From Candidatus Aalborgicola lynettensis (GTDB lineage Bacteria > Pseudomonadota > Gammaproteobacteria > Burkholderiales > Burkholderiaceae_C): DNA of 64,000 bases. Positions within the stretch are counted from its first letter, which is position 1. Each line of letters begins with the position of its first letter. Shown piece by piece: positions 34,902 through 44,104 of the stretch. Position numbers and translations under genes: made by a program. The stretch covers positions 744,001 to 808,000 of the forward strand of contig JADJZE010000021.1 of the NCBI GenBank assembly GCA_016719405.1, in the 5' to 3' direction. The notes under the pieces are model-generated. The model was given only the letters and a program-made list of their open reading frames with translations. It searched no databases and was not told where the DNA came from.

Positions 34902-35720
34902 CTACTGCCCCTTCCACACCGGCTTGCGCTTTTCCTGGAATGCCAACTGGCCTTCCTTGGCATCTTCTGTCAGCGTGAACAGGGCTATCTGGCTCTCGGT
35001 AAATGCCATGCTTTCCTCAAAGGCCATGGCCTCCACCTTTTTCATGGTGTACAGGCCGCGGCGGATGGCGGCGGGGGACTTGTCCAGCAGGCGCTCTATT
35101 AGCCACTGCAGCTTGGCGTCCACATCGCTGCCTTCGTCGCTCACATAATTCACCAAGCCGTATTCCAGTGCCTGGGCGGCGGTGATGGGCTCGCCCGTCA
35201 GGCACATTTCGGCCAACTTGCGCCGCGGAATCAGGTGCTGCAGCACACTCAAAACTTGGGCTGGGAACACACCCACTTTTACCTCCGGTAGGCCAAACAC
35301 AGCGTGGCGGGCAGCCACTGCCATGTCGCACATGCTCAGCAACCCCATGCCACCGGCCATGCAGGCGCCGTTGACGCGGGCAATCAGCGGCACGGTGCTG
35401 GCTTTGGCCACACGCAGCACCTGGGCCAGATGCCCGTGGGGCTCGGAATAGTCGGTAGTAAAGGCGTTGGCGGATTGCAAATCGGCCCCGGCGCAAAAGG
35501 CTTTGCTACCCGCACCGGTGATGACGATGGCGCGGATGCTGCGATCCGTCTGCGCGGCGGTAATGGCGCCGGCCATGGCGGCCAACACACCATGGCTCAT
35601 CGCATTGCGCCGCTCTTCGCGGGTGATGGTTAACCACAGCACGGTAGCGTGCTGGGCGACAGAAAGCTCAGGCGTGGACGCCCACTGAGTCGTTGGGAAT
35701 GGGGTAGGTTGTGAATGCAT
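34902..35720 (-). CDS. enoyl-CoA hydratase/isomerase family protein
   Basis: The 272-residue crotonase-fold protein has the oxyanion segments GSKAFCAGADL and RVNGACMAGGMGLLSMCD and the helix GLPEVKVGVFPAQV; the Glu in LPEVKVG is in the usual catalytic place. The C terminus EGQLAFQEKRKPVWKG is typical of short-chain hydratases. It overlaps the preceding gene by 53 bases. The substrate is unknown. Confidence 0.9.
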   Translation of the reverse strand: MHSQPTPFPTTQWASTPELSVAQHATVLWLTITREERRNAMSHGVLAAMAGAITAAQTDRSIRAIVITGAGSKAFCAGADLQSANAFTTDYSEPHGHLAQVLRVAKASTVPLIARVNGACMAGGMGLLSMCDMAVAARHAVFGLPEVKVGVFPAQVLSVLQHLIPRRKLAEMCLTGEPITAAQALEYGLVNYVSDEGSDVDAKLQWLIERLLDKSPAAIRRGLYTMKKVEAMAFEESMAFTESQIALFTLTEDAKEGQLAFQEKRKPVWKGQ

Positions 35721-36327
35721 GGGGCCTTATTGTGGTCCTTTTGGCCGGTGCGGGGCCCCAACCGGCGTTGAGCCATTTTTTCAGCGGCTGGGCCAGGCGC
35801 TGCTCCACCACACGGTAGTCTTCCATCATGGCCTGCACCAGCGCCGGGTGCATGGTGATGGTGTTTTTTTCTTGCGGGGTCAGCTCCAGCTCCTGGCTGA
35901 TGCGCGCAAAGGTGGGGTCGTTGCTGCTGCAGCGTTGCAGGCCGTCAATCAGGCCCGACACCATGTCGAGCTGGTGCATGGCGTGTGTGCGGCTGTGGTA
36001 GTCGGCCGCCGTGGCGGTAAACGCGCAGATCACCTGCGGCCCCATGGCCTCGCGCAGCAGTTCTTCGGATGCGTCCAGCGAGAACACAAACACCTGGGGC
36101 CTAAAGCGCGTCGCCGGTGCCGGGTCCACAGCCTGGCGGGCGGCGGCCAGAATGTGCTCGGCAAACTTGTTGCAATCATCCCAGCCACTTTGCATGAGGG
36201 CCGGCAGCTTTTTCAGGCGCTGGTCGACCAGGCCCACACGCCGAATGCCGGGCAACTTGTCTTTGATCTCGCGGGTGGTCAGGTGGCTCACGCCGAAGTC
36301 GAGTACGGCAAAGTGAAGTTGGCTCAT
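35668..36327 (-). CDS. conserved-looking protein of unknown function
   Basis: The 219-residue protein starts MSQLHFAVLDFGVSHLTTRE. It reads as a globular alpha/beta protein with a charged middle (FVFSLDASEELLREAMGPQ, CAFTATAADYHSRTHAMHQL) and no signal peptide. It is coupled to the gene before it (ATGA overlap) and runs 53 bases into the hydratase gene, so the three are one operon. I recognise no family. The last 20 residues may be an artefact of the overlap. Confidence 0.6.
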   Translation of the reverse strand: MSQLHFAVLDFGVSHLTTREIKDKLPGIRRVGLVDQRLKKLPALMQSGWDDCNKFAEHILAAARQAVDPAPATRFRPQVFVFSLDASEELLREAMGPQVICAFTATAADYHSRTHAMHQLDMVSGLIDGLQRCSSNDPTFARISQELELTPQEKNTITMHPALVQAMMEDYRVVEQRLAQPLKKWLNAGWGPAPAKRTTIRPHAFTTYPIPNDSVGVHA

Positions 36328-36815
36328 GGCTTTCTGGCGGGGCGGGAGATTAGTTTGCGTGGTGCGGTGCGTGGGGTAATGGGTTCGGCCTCAAGGGTTT
36401 CGCGCAGGTTGATGCGCACCTGGGAATGAATGCGCCCGGTCAGGCGGGAAATGAGGGGGCCAAAGCCCCTGAATGACTGCGGGTCGAGCACGTAAGCATC
36501 GAGCTTGAGGGTCAGTACCACACTGCGCTCATTGCGGTCGATCGACATATCGGTGCGCAGCGCCACGTTCTCTTTGCCCATGGGCACACACAACAGGGGG
36601 CCGGTGGGGGGAACGATTTCGGGAACGGCAGAAACGCCCACATGGTCGTCCAGCACTTCGATCGACTGCACCATGGCGGCAATCTGGCGTGCTGTATTGA
36701 GGGTGGCGCGGGTGCGCGTGAAAAGTGTCGACGCCACCGCCCGTGCCATGGTCAGTGGCCCGACGCTCACGGTGTTAAGCGCTGCAGAGCGAGAGGTGCG
36801 TGCGTGCGTTGGCAT
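36324..36815 (-). CDS. protein of unknown function, first gene of the hydratase operon
   Basis: The 163-residue protein starts MPTHARTSRSAALNTVSVGP. It contains a helical N-terminal half and a beta-rich stretch (RNERSVVLTLKLDAYVLDPQ), then a basic tail (TPRTAPRKLISRPARKP). No motif is recognised. The phrase on polar residues EVLDDHVGV and PMGKENVALRTDMS has no family assignment from me. Its stop overlaps the start of the next gene by four bases, supporting expression. Confidence 0.55.
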   Translation of the reverse strand: MPTHARTSRSAALNTVSVGPLTMARAVASTLFTRTRATLNTARQIAAMVQSIEVLDDHVGVSAVPEIVPPTGPLLCVPMGKENVALRTDMSIDRNERSVVLTLKLDAYVLDPQSFRGFGPLISRLTGRIHSQVRINLRETLEAEPITPRTAPRKLISRPARKP

Positions 36816-36934
36816 GGTCGGGTGGCGTTGCGGAGTTGTGGAGTTGCGTGCATCGCAATCAAGAGCGTTTTCATTTTCTCACAGCTTGTAGGCGTGCACG
36901 CGGCAATCCGACCATGCGCGATGCACGCGGCAGC

Positions 36935-38152
36935 CTACATGGCCACCGCTGGTGCGCAAGAGCGCCGGGCAATCTGGCGATCCTCCACGTAATCCAGCAA
37001 CAATGCGTACAGAATGCCGGTGAGCGAACTCATGATGAGTGCAATCAGCACATTCAGCCACACAATTGGAAACACAGGCACCTCCGGGGGCTGTGCTGTT
37101 TCAACAATCACACCAATTTCCCCGGCTTTGCTGCTGGCCAGAATCGCTTCTTCCAGACTGTTTTTCAGGAATGATTTTGCCGCGCGCAAGTCACGGTATT
37201 TTTGATCCGTTTCATTCAGGGTACTTTGGTACTGTGGAATCGCCTTCAAACGTTGCTCACGCTTTTGCAGCATGCTGTGAACGGTTTCTGAACGCGTTTT
37301 TTTGTTCGACTTCAGACTGGCCATTTTTTCCTGCAACGCTGCCACAGCGGCATCCCGGCTTTTCATCAGCGCGATCTGGTCCGGGTGATTGGGCAGGGTT
37401 TTCTGGCGCGTTTTCGCCAGGTCCATGTCAATCTGCGCAATCTGGCGCTCCATTTCGGCAATCACCGGAGACGTCGTGTCGCGCCCGTTGTTTTCGCCAC
37501 TTTGGCCATCCGATCCCCGTAACTCATCGAGCTCCTTGCTCATCCCGCTGCGTTCACGGATCAATTCCGTAGCCTCGGTATCCAGAAGGGGTGATCCACT
37601 GAGTCCTGCAAGGGCGTTGCGGCTGGCAATGACCGCCTGAAGTTCCCGCTCAACGTCGTCGAGTCGGGCCCGGATGGCGGCGGTGCGCGGCAATGCACGT
37701 TCCTGCATGCGCTGTGTCAAGAAGTGACTAAAGGCAAAATAGTATGCATTGGCGACCGCTGCCGCGAGGGCAGGATCACGATCGCGGGCATACACGTGGA
37801 TGATTCCGTCCCGCCCCGCCGTGAAATCCACGTTGCGCTGCAAAGTATCAATGGAGCGCTGTGGGAACTGTGCATGAATCGCCCTGAGTGTGTCGCGGCC
37901 TTTCAGAATTCCAATGTTTGCTTTGGCGTCGTCTTGATTGGATGTCGGCAACGGTACGTCGGTCGCGCTCAGGTTGGAGCGCTGGGTGGCCGCGCTCGAC
38001 GGCACGTAGAACATGGCACGTGCTTCGTAGATTGCCGGCAATGACGCGCCAATGACGAGAACACCAGTCACCGCAGTCACCACCATGATCAGAATAGTGA
38101 ATTTGCGACGGTAACAAACCATCCAGTAGTCATACAGGGTTTTTTCGTTCAT
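36935..38152 (-). CDS. Wzz/BexC-like polysaccharide co-polymerase
   Basis: The 405-residue protein has two membrane helices (about 18-40 and 360-385) around a periplasmic region rich in coiled coil (150-330), the Wzz layout. It has no fused tyrosine kinase domain and no Walker motif. Such proteins set chain length or scaffold export. The C terminus after helix two is short. It is the last gene of the minus-strand unit and overlaps the upstream ligase-like gene by four bases. Confidence 0.85.
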   Translation of the reverse strand: MNEKTLYDYWMVCYRRKFTILIMVVTAVTGVLVIGASLPAIYEARAMFYVPSSAATQRSNLSATDVPLPTSNQDDAKANIGILKGRDTLRAIHAQFPQRSIDTLQRNVDFTAGRDGIIHVYARDRDPALAAAVANAYYFAFSHFLTQRMQERALPRTAAIRARLDDVERELQAVIASRNALAGLSGSPLLDTEATELIRERSGMSKELDELRGSDGQSGENNGRDTTSPVIAEMERQIAQIDMDLAKTRQKTLPNHPDQIALMKSRDAAVAALQEKMASLKSNKKTRSETVHSMLQKREQRLKAIPQYQSTLNETDQKYRDLRAAKSFLKNSLEEAILASSKAGEIGVIVETAQPPEVPVFPIVWLNVLIALIMSSLTGILYALLLDYVEDRQIARRSCAPAVAM

Positions 38153-39624
38153 GGTGATCTCGCTGGGGATAAGGTGGCACTTTCGCAGCCGGGTGTGGTT
38201 TGTTTATTGGCGTACAACAACAGGGCCGTGGCCTCCGCAAATCCAATGATGGACCACGATACCAGGCTGTTGATAAAGGGCTCGAACATGAAATGAAGCG
38301 CCAGCCCGGTCAGTGCCAGCAAAACGGCCTTGCCTGACTGCAACAACGGTCCGGGCGGCATGCTGCGCAATCCAATTAACAAGCGCACGAAAATCAGCGC
38401 CAAAATCAACACCAACAGAACGCCGGGGATAACGCCAATTTCGGTGATCAGCTGCATATACGCGTTGTGCACCGGCTGCGGTGACAGCCGTCCAAAATTG
38501 TTCAAACCGATACCCACCACCGGATGTCGGCCAATCACCTCCAGGCCCAACTGCAGCAATTCAATGCGATCTTCAGCGCTCTTGCCGGATAGAGGCAGCA
38601 GGTATTTGTGGTACACAAATTCGAGTAGCCCCGATTCGTAGGCCAGCAAGATCAGCAAGAGCACAATGGACAGGTAATGCAGCGTGATTGCCGGACGACG
38701 GAATATGGGCACCAGAAATAAGACCACACCCAGCACCAGCAGCCCATTGCCGGAGAAGGTAAAGAACACGCCTATTCCCATGACCAGTCCGCCCCAGAAC
38801 CGTTGCCTGCGCGAAAACGGCCCCACCAGCAGCAATGCACAGGTGATTAGCAGAAAGTGCGAAAGGTTCTGGGAAGTGGGGTGGAAACCGGTTGCACGAA
38901 TCATCCAGCCGATTGGAGTCTCTTTGAACCAGTATTTGCTGGCGTTGTCATCCAGCGAAAGGGGGATCTGCAAAAAATAGAAAATGGCCTCCTGCACCAC
39001 TGCCAGAATGGCGCTCATGACCCCCAAAGCGACCAACAGACGGGCCGCATACAGCAATTGGGAAGGTGTTCTAACGACGTTGGCAACGATGAAAAACATC
39101 AGGAACTTCGCAAGTATTGAATACTGCGACAGCATGGATGTCACCAACCCATTGACGATTGACGCGGTTGAAAAGATCAGTATTACCAGCCACATCATCA
39201 AAAATGGCGGATACAGCCGCACGCTGCGGTTGTGGGCCATGGATTGAATCAGCCAGCAAGCTACCGTAGCAAGAAGACAAATCTTCAGGGGCTCGATATT
39301 GCCCAGGCTGAACCCCACCAATTGCGTGGGCACCAGCAGTAAAAAGATGAGACGGAAACCCGGATCCGGCAACCAGGAGCGCCCCGCGGTCGCCAGAAAC
39401 AATGTCGCAAGGCCCAGAACGATCATCAGCAACACCAGTACTGGTGGTGCTACACCCCCCAAACGCGGCGCCAGCCACCGCAGCGACAAACCCCGCATCC
39501 AAAGCACCTCGGCTACCAGCAAGCCCGCAATTGCTGCGCCCAGCAGCACGGGAATCAGCCAGTCACTTGCGGGTGCACGACGGCGCGCTTGCGCACCCTG
39601 TGGCCAACCGATGGATGCATTCAT
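38149..39624 (-). CDS. O-antigen ligase/polymerase-like membrane protein
   Basis: The 491-residue protein has about twelve hydrophobic segments and a late periplasmic loop with RHPVVGIGLNNFG and PQPVHNAYMQLITEIGVIPG, the Wzy_C/WaaL signature (GxGxxxF and HNxYLxxxxExG). It either polymerises repeat units (Wzy) or ligates chains. Because it pairs with a Wzz-like gene in an exopolysaccharide locus, the Wzy role is preferred. ATG 39624 gives a cytosolic N terminus MNASIGWPQGAQ; longer readings are unsupported. Confidence 0.87.
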   Translation of the reverse strand: MNASIGWPQGAQARRRAPASDWLIPVLLGAAIAGLLVAEVLWMRGLSLRWLAPRLGGVAPPVLVLLMIVLGLATLFLATAGRSWLPDPGFRLIFLLLVPTQLVGFSLGNIEPLKICLLATVACWLIQSMAHNRSVRLYPPFLMMWLVILIFSTASIVNGLVTSMLSQYSILAKFLMFFIVANVVRTPSQLLYAARLLVALGVMSAILAVVQEAIFYFLQIPLSLDDNASKYWFKETPIGWMIRATGFHPTSQNLSHFLLITCALLLVGPFSRRQRFWGGLVMGIGVFFTFSGNGLLVLGVVLFLVPIFRRPAITLHYLSIVLLLILLAYESGLLEFVYHKYLLPLSGKSAEDRIELLQLGLEVIGRHPVVGIGLNNFGRLSPQPVHNAYMQLITEIGVIPGVLLVLILALIFVRLLIGLRSMPPGPLLQSGKAVLLALTGLALHFMFEPFINSLVSWSIIGFAEATALLLYANKQTTPGCESATLSPARSP

Positions 39625-39785
39625 CGCCCACAACACAGTGTGCGCAACAGCACGTACACCAGACCACTGGCGGCACACACTACCAAAACCAGGGCCACAA
39701 CTTCCAGGCGCCCGACCCACGAGCGACGAGAACGCCGATCCCGGGCTGGCGATGTTTTGCGCCTACGATGGGGTAGCGCGCTCAT
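39621..39785 (-). CDS. tiny single-helix membrane protein
   Basis: The 54-residue product has a basic N terminus (MSALPHRRRKTSPARDRRSRR) and one helix (VVALVLVVCAASGLVYVLL) ending LCCGR. Its ATG overlaps the stop of the preceding small gene and its stop overlaps the ligase-like start, each by four bases. This chained coupling supports expression. No family is recognised; it may be a small accessory subunit of the polysaccharide machinery. Confidence 0.55.
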   Translation of the reverse strand: MSALPHRRRKTSPARDRRSRRSWVGRLEVVALVLVVCAASGLVYVLLRTLCCGR

Positions 39786-39976
39786 GAGCCGAAATGCAGA
39801 ATGAAATTGAACGCAACAAACACCAGGAACACCGTTACGTTGGACAAGGCGATTCCCAGCGCCACCGCACCCATTACCGCCCATTTACCACTTGCGCGGT
39901 AGCGCGTTGAGTGGCGTCTGTCGTGTAGCACGCCAGGTGCCGTAGGCAAGATCAGTTGCGAGTTCACAGTAAACAA
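39782..39976 (-). CDS. small membrane protein, first gene of the minus-strand unit
   Basis: The 64-residue product has a polar N terminus and one helix (VMGAVALGIALSNVTVFLVF then VAFNFILHFG). It leads four overlapping genes. The start could also be the Met at residue 35. Evidence is coupling and hydrophobicity only; function is unknown. Confidence 0.5.
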   Translation of the reverse strand: MFTVNSQLILPTAPGVLHDRRHSTRYRASGKWAVMGAVALGIALSNVTVFLVFVAFNFILHFGS

Positions 39977-40372
39977 CCCAAAAGCAAGCGCCCGCTACTG
40001 TTTTAAGGCCGGGCCAGAACGCTGAAATATGTGGAGGAATGGATCAATTGTTCGGCGCACACGCACCGATTCTTCTCGACTATCACACAGAAGGGGCCAA
40101 ACCGGAATAGTCCAAACGGGCTATTGAGCGAACCCCAAGACACAACGAGAATGCGCCTGCATTACTCGAATACTTACAAATATTTACACATAGTCCGCCG
40201 CTGGTGTCGATCGGTTGCGGGCCTAACTTGGGATGGTGACCAACATGCGGAAATGCGCGGGGCGGTCTGTGCCAGTCACAGACGGTGCAGGGTTTCTGGA
40301 ACCCGATCGGACCATCGAATATTTTGATACCTTGGCGGGTGACGGTCGCATGGTTCCCAGGGGGGCGAACCC
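39977..40372. promoter_or_regulatory. divergent intergenic region of the polysaccharide locus
   Basis: This 396-base gap separates the two divergent transcription units and must hold both promoters. The segment 40166-40200 is A/T-rich (AATACTTACAAATATTTACA) against a GC-rich background and could hold promoter boxes, but I cannot assign -35/-10 with confidence. A purine-rich AGGGGGGCG precedes the start at 40373. No gene is seen. Confidence 0.45.
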
Positions 40373-41794
40373 ATGACACCCACTCCACGCAAACGCCAGT
40401 GGGCACTGTATGCGTTCAAACTCGGAGAGTTGGTCCTTACCTGGCTGGCCCTGTCTGTGTCAGCGGTCTATGCCGAGGCCGGAACCCTGGACGCACAGCG
40501 CCTGTTGCATGCGGCAACTGCCACCCCGGCATTCACCCTCATGTGTTTGCTGTCGTGGCACATCACGCTGCTGGCACGCGGAATGTATGCGTCACACCGT
40601 CTGGAAAATGGTGGCCGCGAAATAATCGACATTCTGGTGTGCGTCTGCATCGTGGTGGCCTGCGCTGCGGTCATTGCGGTGTTCATTGCACCCCAATTTG
40701 CCACATCGCGCTTTATCGTCACGTTTTCGGCCTTGGTGTTTGCACTGACCACACTGGAACGCAGCCTGCTGCGCGGCTTCTTGCGCCGGTTGCATGCCCG
40801 TGGTCGCAACATTCGCAACGTGTTGATCGTAGGCGCAGGCGACCGTGCCATGCGCTTGGCAAGCACGCTGCGCACGCGCGCGGACATGGGGTACCGCCTG
40901 GTCGGTTGCGTAGATGATTTGCGCCCCATCAGTGAGTCCACCCTGCCATGGCTGGGGCCATTGTCTGACCTTCCCAAAGTGCTGTCCCAGACGGTTGTGG
41001 ACGAAGTGTTCATTGCATTGCCCATGCGATCTGGCTACGAGCAGATCCAGCAAGCGGTGCTGCGATGCGAGGAGCAGGGCGCACTGGTGACCATGCCGAC
41101 CGATTTTTTTGCTGCCCGCCTGGCCCGCACCCGGCTGGGTCACATTGATACCCAGCCGGTGCTGTACCTGTCCGCAGTGCCAGAAAACGATTGGCGCATC
41201 GTAGTCAAGCGGCTCATGGATTTCTTTGGCCCCCTGGCCCTGATAGTCGTGCTGTCACCAGTATTGCTGGCCGTGGCGTTGGCGGTTCGGTTGACCAGCA
41301 AAGGGCCGGTGATTTTCAAACAAACACGCGTCGGCCTGAACAAGCGGCCATTCACGTTGTACAAATTTCGCACCATGGTGGAAGACGCGGAGGTGCAGCA
41401 GGCTGCACTGGAAGGCCAGAACGAGGCCAGCGGCCCCGTGTTCAAAATTCGCAACGACCCGCGCATTACTTCGATAGGCGGATTTTTGCGAAAAACCAGT
41501 CTGGACGAACTCCCCCAACTTTTCAACGTCCTCAAAGGTGACATGAGCCTGGTGGGGCCGCGTCCCCTGCCCAGCCGCGATGTCGAGGGTTTTCGCGAAG
41601 ACTGGCAACGAAGGCGTTTCAGTGTGCTGCCCGGAATCACGTGCCTGTGGCAGTTGTCGGGGCGCAGCAATATCTCTTTTGAACAGTGGATGGAACTCGA
41701 TCTGCAGTACATCGATCAATGGTCGCTGTTGCTGGATATCGGCATCTTGCTCAAGACTACGCGCGCGGTCATCAAACGCGAAGGTGCTTATTGA
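40373..41794 (+). CDS. polyprenyl-phosphate sugar-1-phosphate transferase (WbaP/WcaJ type)
   Basis: The 473-residue initiating transferase has four to five N-terminal helices, a CoA-binding-like domain (ILIVGAG-like NVLIVGAGDRAMRL), a fifth helix (FFGPLALIVVLSPVLL), and the catalytic domain: KRPFTLYKFRTMVEDAE, RITSIGGFLRKTSLDELPQL, NVLKGDMSLVGPRPLPS and PGITCLWQLSGRSN. It transfers a sugar phosphate, often glucose or galactose, to undecaprenyl phosphate and thereby starts the repeat unit. It is the first gene of the 20-kb plus-strand unit. Confidence 0.93.
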   Translation: MTPTPRKRQWALYAFKLGELVLTWLALSVSAVYAEAGTLDAQRLLHAATATPAFTLMCLLSWHITLLARGMYASHRLENGGREIIDILVCVCIVVACAAVIAVFIAPQFATSRFIVTFSALVFALTTLERSLLRGFLRRLHARGRNIRNVLIVGAGDRAMRLASTLRTRADMGYRLVGCVDDLRPISESTLPWLGPLSDLPKVLSQTVVDEVFIALPMRSGYEQIQQAVLRCEEQGALVTMPTDFFAARLARTRLGHIDTQPVLYLSAVPENDWRIVVKRLMDFFGPLALIVVLSPVLLAVALAVRLTSKGPVIFKQTRVGLNKRPFTLYKFRTMVEDAEVQQAALEGQNEASGPVFKIRNDPRITSIGGFLRKTSLDELPQLFNVLKGDMSLVGPRPLPSRDVEGFREDWQRRRFSVLPGITCLWQLSGRSNISFEQWMELDLQYIDQWSLLLDIGILLKTTRAVIKREGAY

Positions 41795-41849
41795 CCCGGT
41801 GCATGGGTGCAACCTTGTCTGAATTGCACCCTACACCTGCGCCACCACG

Positions 41850-42986
41850 ATGAAGATATCCATGTTGAGTACTGCTCCTGCATTCGATGTTTGCGGCCCC
41901 ATTGCAGCGCCGCCGCTGACTACGGCGGTGCTGCGCGATTTGGAACAAATGGAACGGCTGCAACAGGAATGGCAAGGCTTGTTTGAGCGGTGTGCGACAC
42001 CGTGCATCTTCCTGTCACCCGCCTGGCACGTTGCATGGTGGCGCGCGTTCAAAGGGGCCTCCGAGGCGCACATTGTGACCGTGCGTGATGCCAGCCAAAG
42101 GCTCGTTGGAATTGCGCCGCTGCAGTTGCGCAGGGATGTCTGGAGAGGGCTGCGGGTGCGGGTTTTGGGCAGCTACAACAATGACCACGCCTCACGCACC
42201 AACTTCCTGATCGACCCGGCGCACACCCAGGCCGTGACCCATGCCATCGCCCAACAGCTCGTTCAGTCCCAATGGCACTGGGATGTGCTGCATTTGCAGC
42301 AACTGCCACAGCAGGCTGCATGGGTCACCAGTTTTACGCAGGCCTGCCAAGCGGCAGGGTTGACACCCTTTGCCCCCACGCCCGGCGTTGCCAAATGCAC
42401 CATCACGCTGCACGGCACCTGGCAGGATTTCCTGGCAAACCGGAGTTCCCACTTCCGTTCCCGCCTGAAGGAAAACATGCGCCGGGTGCAAAAACACGGG
42501 CGCGTGGAATACCGGCGCAGCGGTGGCACCGCTGAAGACTTCGCGGTTTTTGAAAAACTTGAACAAACGAGCTGGAAAGCGCAAGACAGCTACGCACGAC
42601 TGGGCCCCAAGGGGTGGGCGTTTCAACAAGAAGTAGCGCTTGCGGCCGATGCAGGTGTGCGCTGCCACAACATTTTTCTGGAGGTTGATGGCAAAGTGGT
42701 TGGCGCCATTCATGCGGTTGGCATCGGCGGCGTGATGTATTCACTGCAGATGTTGTTTGATGAATCGGTACGGCACCTGTACCCCGGTCGTGCCCTGTTT
42801 GCCGTGCACATTGGCGACATGTTTGCCGATGCGCAAACCAGCGTTCTGGACTTGAACGGAAACAGTCCTTTTTGCCAGAGCTGGACCGAACAGGCCGCGC
42901 AATTTGTAGACCTGCAGGTATTCAATCGCAACCCTTACTCGCGCCTGCTGGCGCTGTTAAAACGGTTTTGGGGGCGCAATCGGTGA
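41850..42986 (+). CDS. FemAB/BioF2-like GNAT acyltransferase, copy 1
   Basis: The 378-residue protein has a two-lobe GNAT layout (Acetyltransf_6, CelD/FemAB-like). Seen: FLSPAWHVAWWRAFKG near residue 51, ASRTNFLIDP, SSHFRSRLKENMRRVQKHG, EQTSWKAQDS and GRALFAVHIGDMF, then LDLNGNSPFCQSW. Such enzymes N- or O-acylate sugar or peptide substrates in extracellular polysaccharide loci. It is a close paralogue of the next gene, with the same segment order, so a tandem duplication is likely. Confidence 0.82.
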   Translation: MKISMLSTAPAFDVCGPIAAPPLTTAVLRDLEQMERLQQEWQGLFERCATPCIFLSPAWHVAWWRAFKGASEAHIVTVRDASQRLVGIAPLQLRRDVWRGLRVRVLGSYNNDHASRTNFLIDPAHTQAVTHAIAQQLVQSQWHWDVLHLQQLPQQAAWVTSFTQACQAAGLTPFAPTPGVAKCTITLHGTWQDFLANRSSHFRSRLKENMRRVQKHGRVEYRRSGGTAEDFAVFEKLEQTSWKAQDSYARLGPKGWAFQQEVALAADAGVRCHNIFLEVDGKVVGAIHAVGIGGVMYSLQMLFDESVRHLYPGRALFAVHIGDMFADAQTSVLDLNGNSPFCQSWTEQAAQFVDLQVFNRNPYSRLLALLKRFWGRNR

Positions 42987-44104
42987 ACACTTCTGCCTCT
43001 ACCTTTCAACCCATGGCCCCCGTTCAGTTGGAGCTTGATGTACTGACGGCTCTGCACGAATTCGATGCACTCCATGCCGAGTGGAACGATTTGCTGCAAA
43101 CCGATCCTGCGCGTAACCTGTTTTTGACACCGGCCTGGAACCGCGCCTGGTGGCATACATTTGGCGCTGACAAAGCACTGCGGCTCCTGGCGTTGCGCTG
43201 CGGCGGGCGCTTGGTCGGTCTGGCCCCTTATATGGTGTATCCATCGCGCATCGGTGGCCTGTCTGCGCGTGTGCTGGGTACGTTTACCAACCCCCACGTA
43301 TCGCGCACCAACATACTCATCGCACCCGGCTATGGAACTGCGGTGGCACAACGCGTTGCGGCCTATTTCAAGTCCAGCGCTGACGAATGGGACGTCGCGT
43401 TGTTGCAGCAAATTCCTGCCGCCAGTCCCTGGTTGCCAGCGTTTCTGCAGCACGCGAGCGACATCGGCCTGTTGTCACTGCCACCACAACCTGGCGTGCG
43501 CAAGTGCATTCTTCCCATCGCTCAATCGTGGGAGAGTTACGTCAACGAGCGCGGAACCCACTTCCGGCGCAACATTGGCAAAACCGAACGCCGCGTCGCC
43601 CGGGGGGGCGCCGTCACCTACCGGCACTGCACAGACCCTGCCACCGCATCGGCTGATTTCGCGGTGTTTCAGGACGTTGAGCAGCGCAGCTGGAAAGGCG
43701 CCAACGACGAGGGCGCCCACTTGGGATCACAGGGATGGGCATTTCAGCAAGAATTTGCCACCGCCTCAGCGGACGGGATTCAATGCGACAACTGGATTGT
43801 GGAACTCGATGCACGCCCCATCGCCATCGTCCACACCGTCGGTTTCGATCGGGTTAACTACTGTTTTCAGACTCTTTACGATGAAAGCACCAAGGATCTC
43901 TATGTAGGCCGGGCGGCCGTCACGCGGCATATTGAGAGTGTGTTCAGCGGTGGTGCGTACGACGCCCTGGATTTGAACGGTGACAGTGACTTTTGCGCGA
44001 GTTGGAGTCCGCAGGTACAAGAGTTTGTCAGCCTCCAACTGTTCCATCGCAAGCCCTACTCGGGAATGTTGTGGGGGCTCAAAAAAGCCTGGGGGACGCG
44101 GTGA
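42983..44104 (+). CDS. FemAB/BioF2-like GNAT acyltransferase, copy 2
   Basis: About 373 residues from GTG 42983, which overlaps the previous stop (GTGA); an ATG at 43013 is an alternative. Motifs mirror copy 1: FLTPAWNRAWWHTFGA, VSRTNILIAP, GTHFRRNIGKTERRVARGG, EQRSWKGAND, GRAAVTRHIESVF and LDLNGDSDFCASW. Different substrate specificities are plausible because the middle segments diverge. The stop shares one base with the next start. Confidence 0.82.
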   Translation: MNTSASTFQPMAPVQLELDVLTALHEFDALHAEWNDLLQTDPARNLFLTPAWNRAWWHTFGADKALRLLALRCGGRLVGLAPYMVYPSRIGGLSARVLGTFTNPHVSRTNILIAPGYGTAVAQRVAAYFKSSADEWDVALLQQIPAASPWLPAFLQHASDIGLLSLPPQPGVRKCILPIAQSWESYVNERGTHFRRNIGKTERRVARGGAVTYRHCTDPATASADFAVFQDVEQRSWKGANDEGAHLGSQGWAFQQEFATASADGIQCDNWIVELDARPIAIVHTVGFDRVNYCFQTLYDESTKDLYVGRAAVTRHIESVFSGGAYDALDLNGDSDFCASWSPQVQEFVSLQLFHRKPYSGMLWGLKKAWGTR

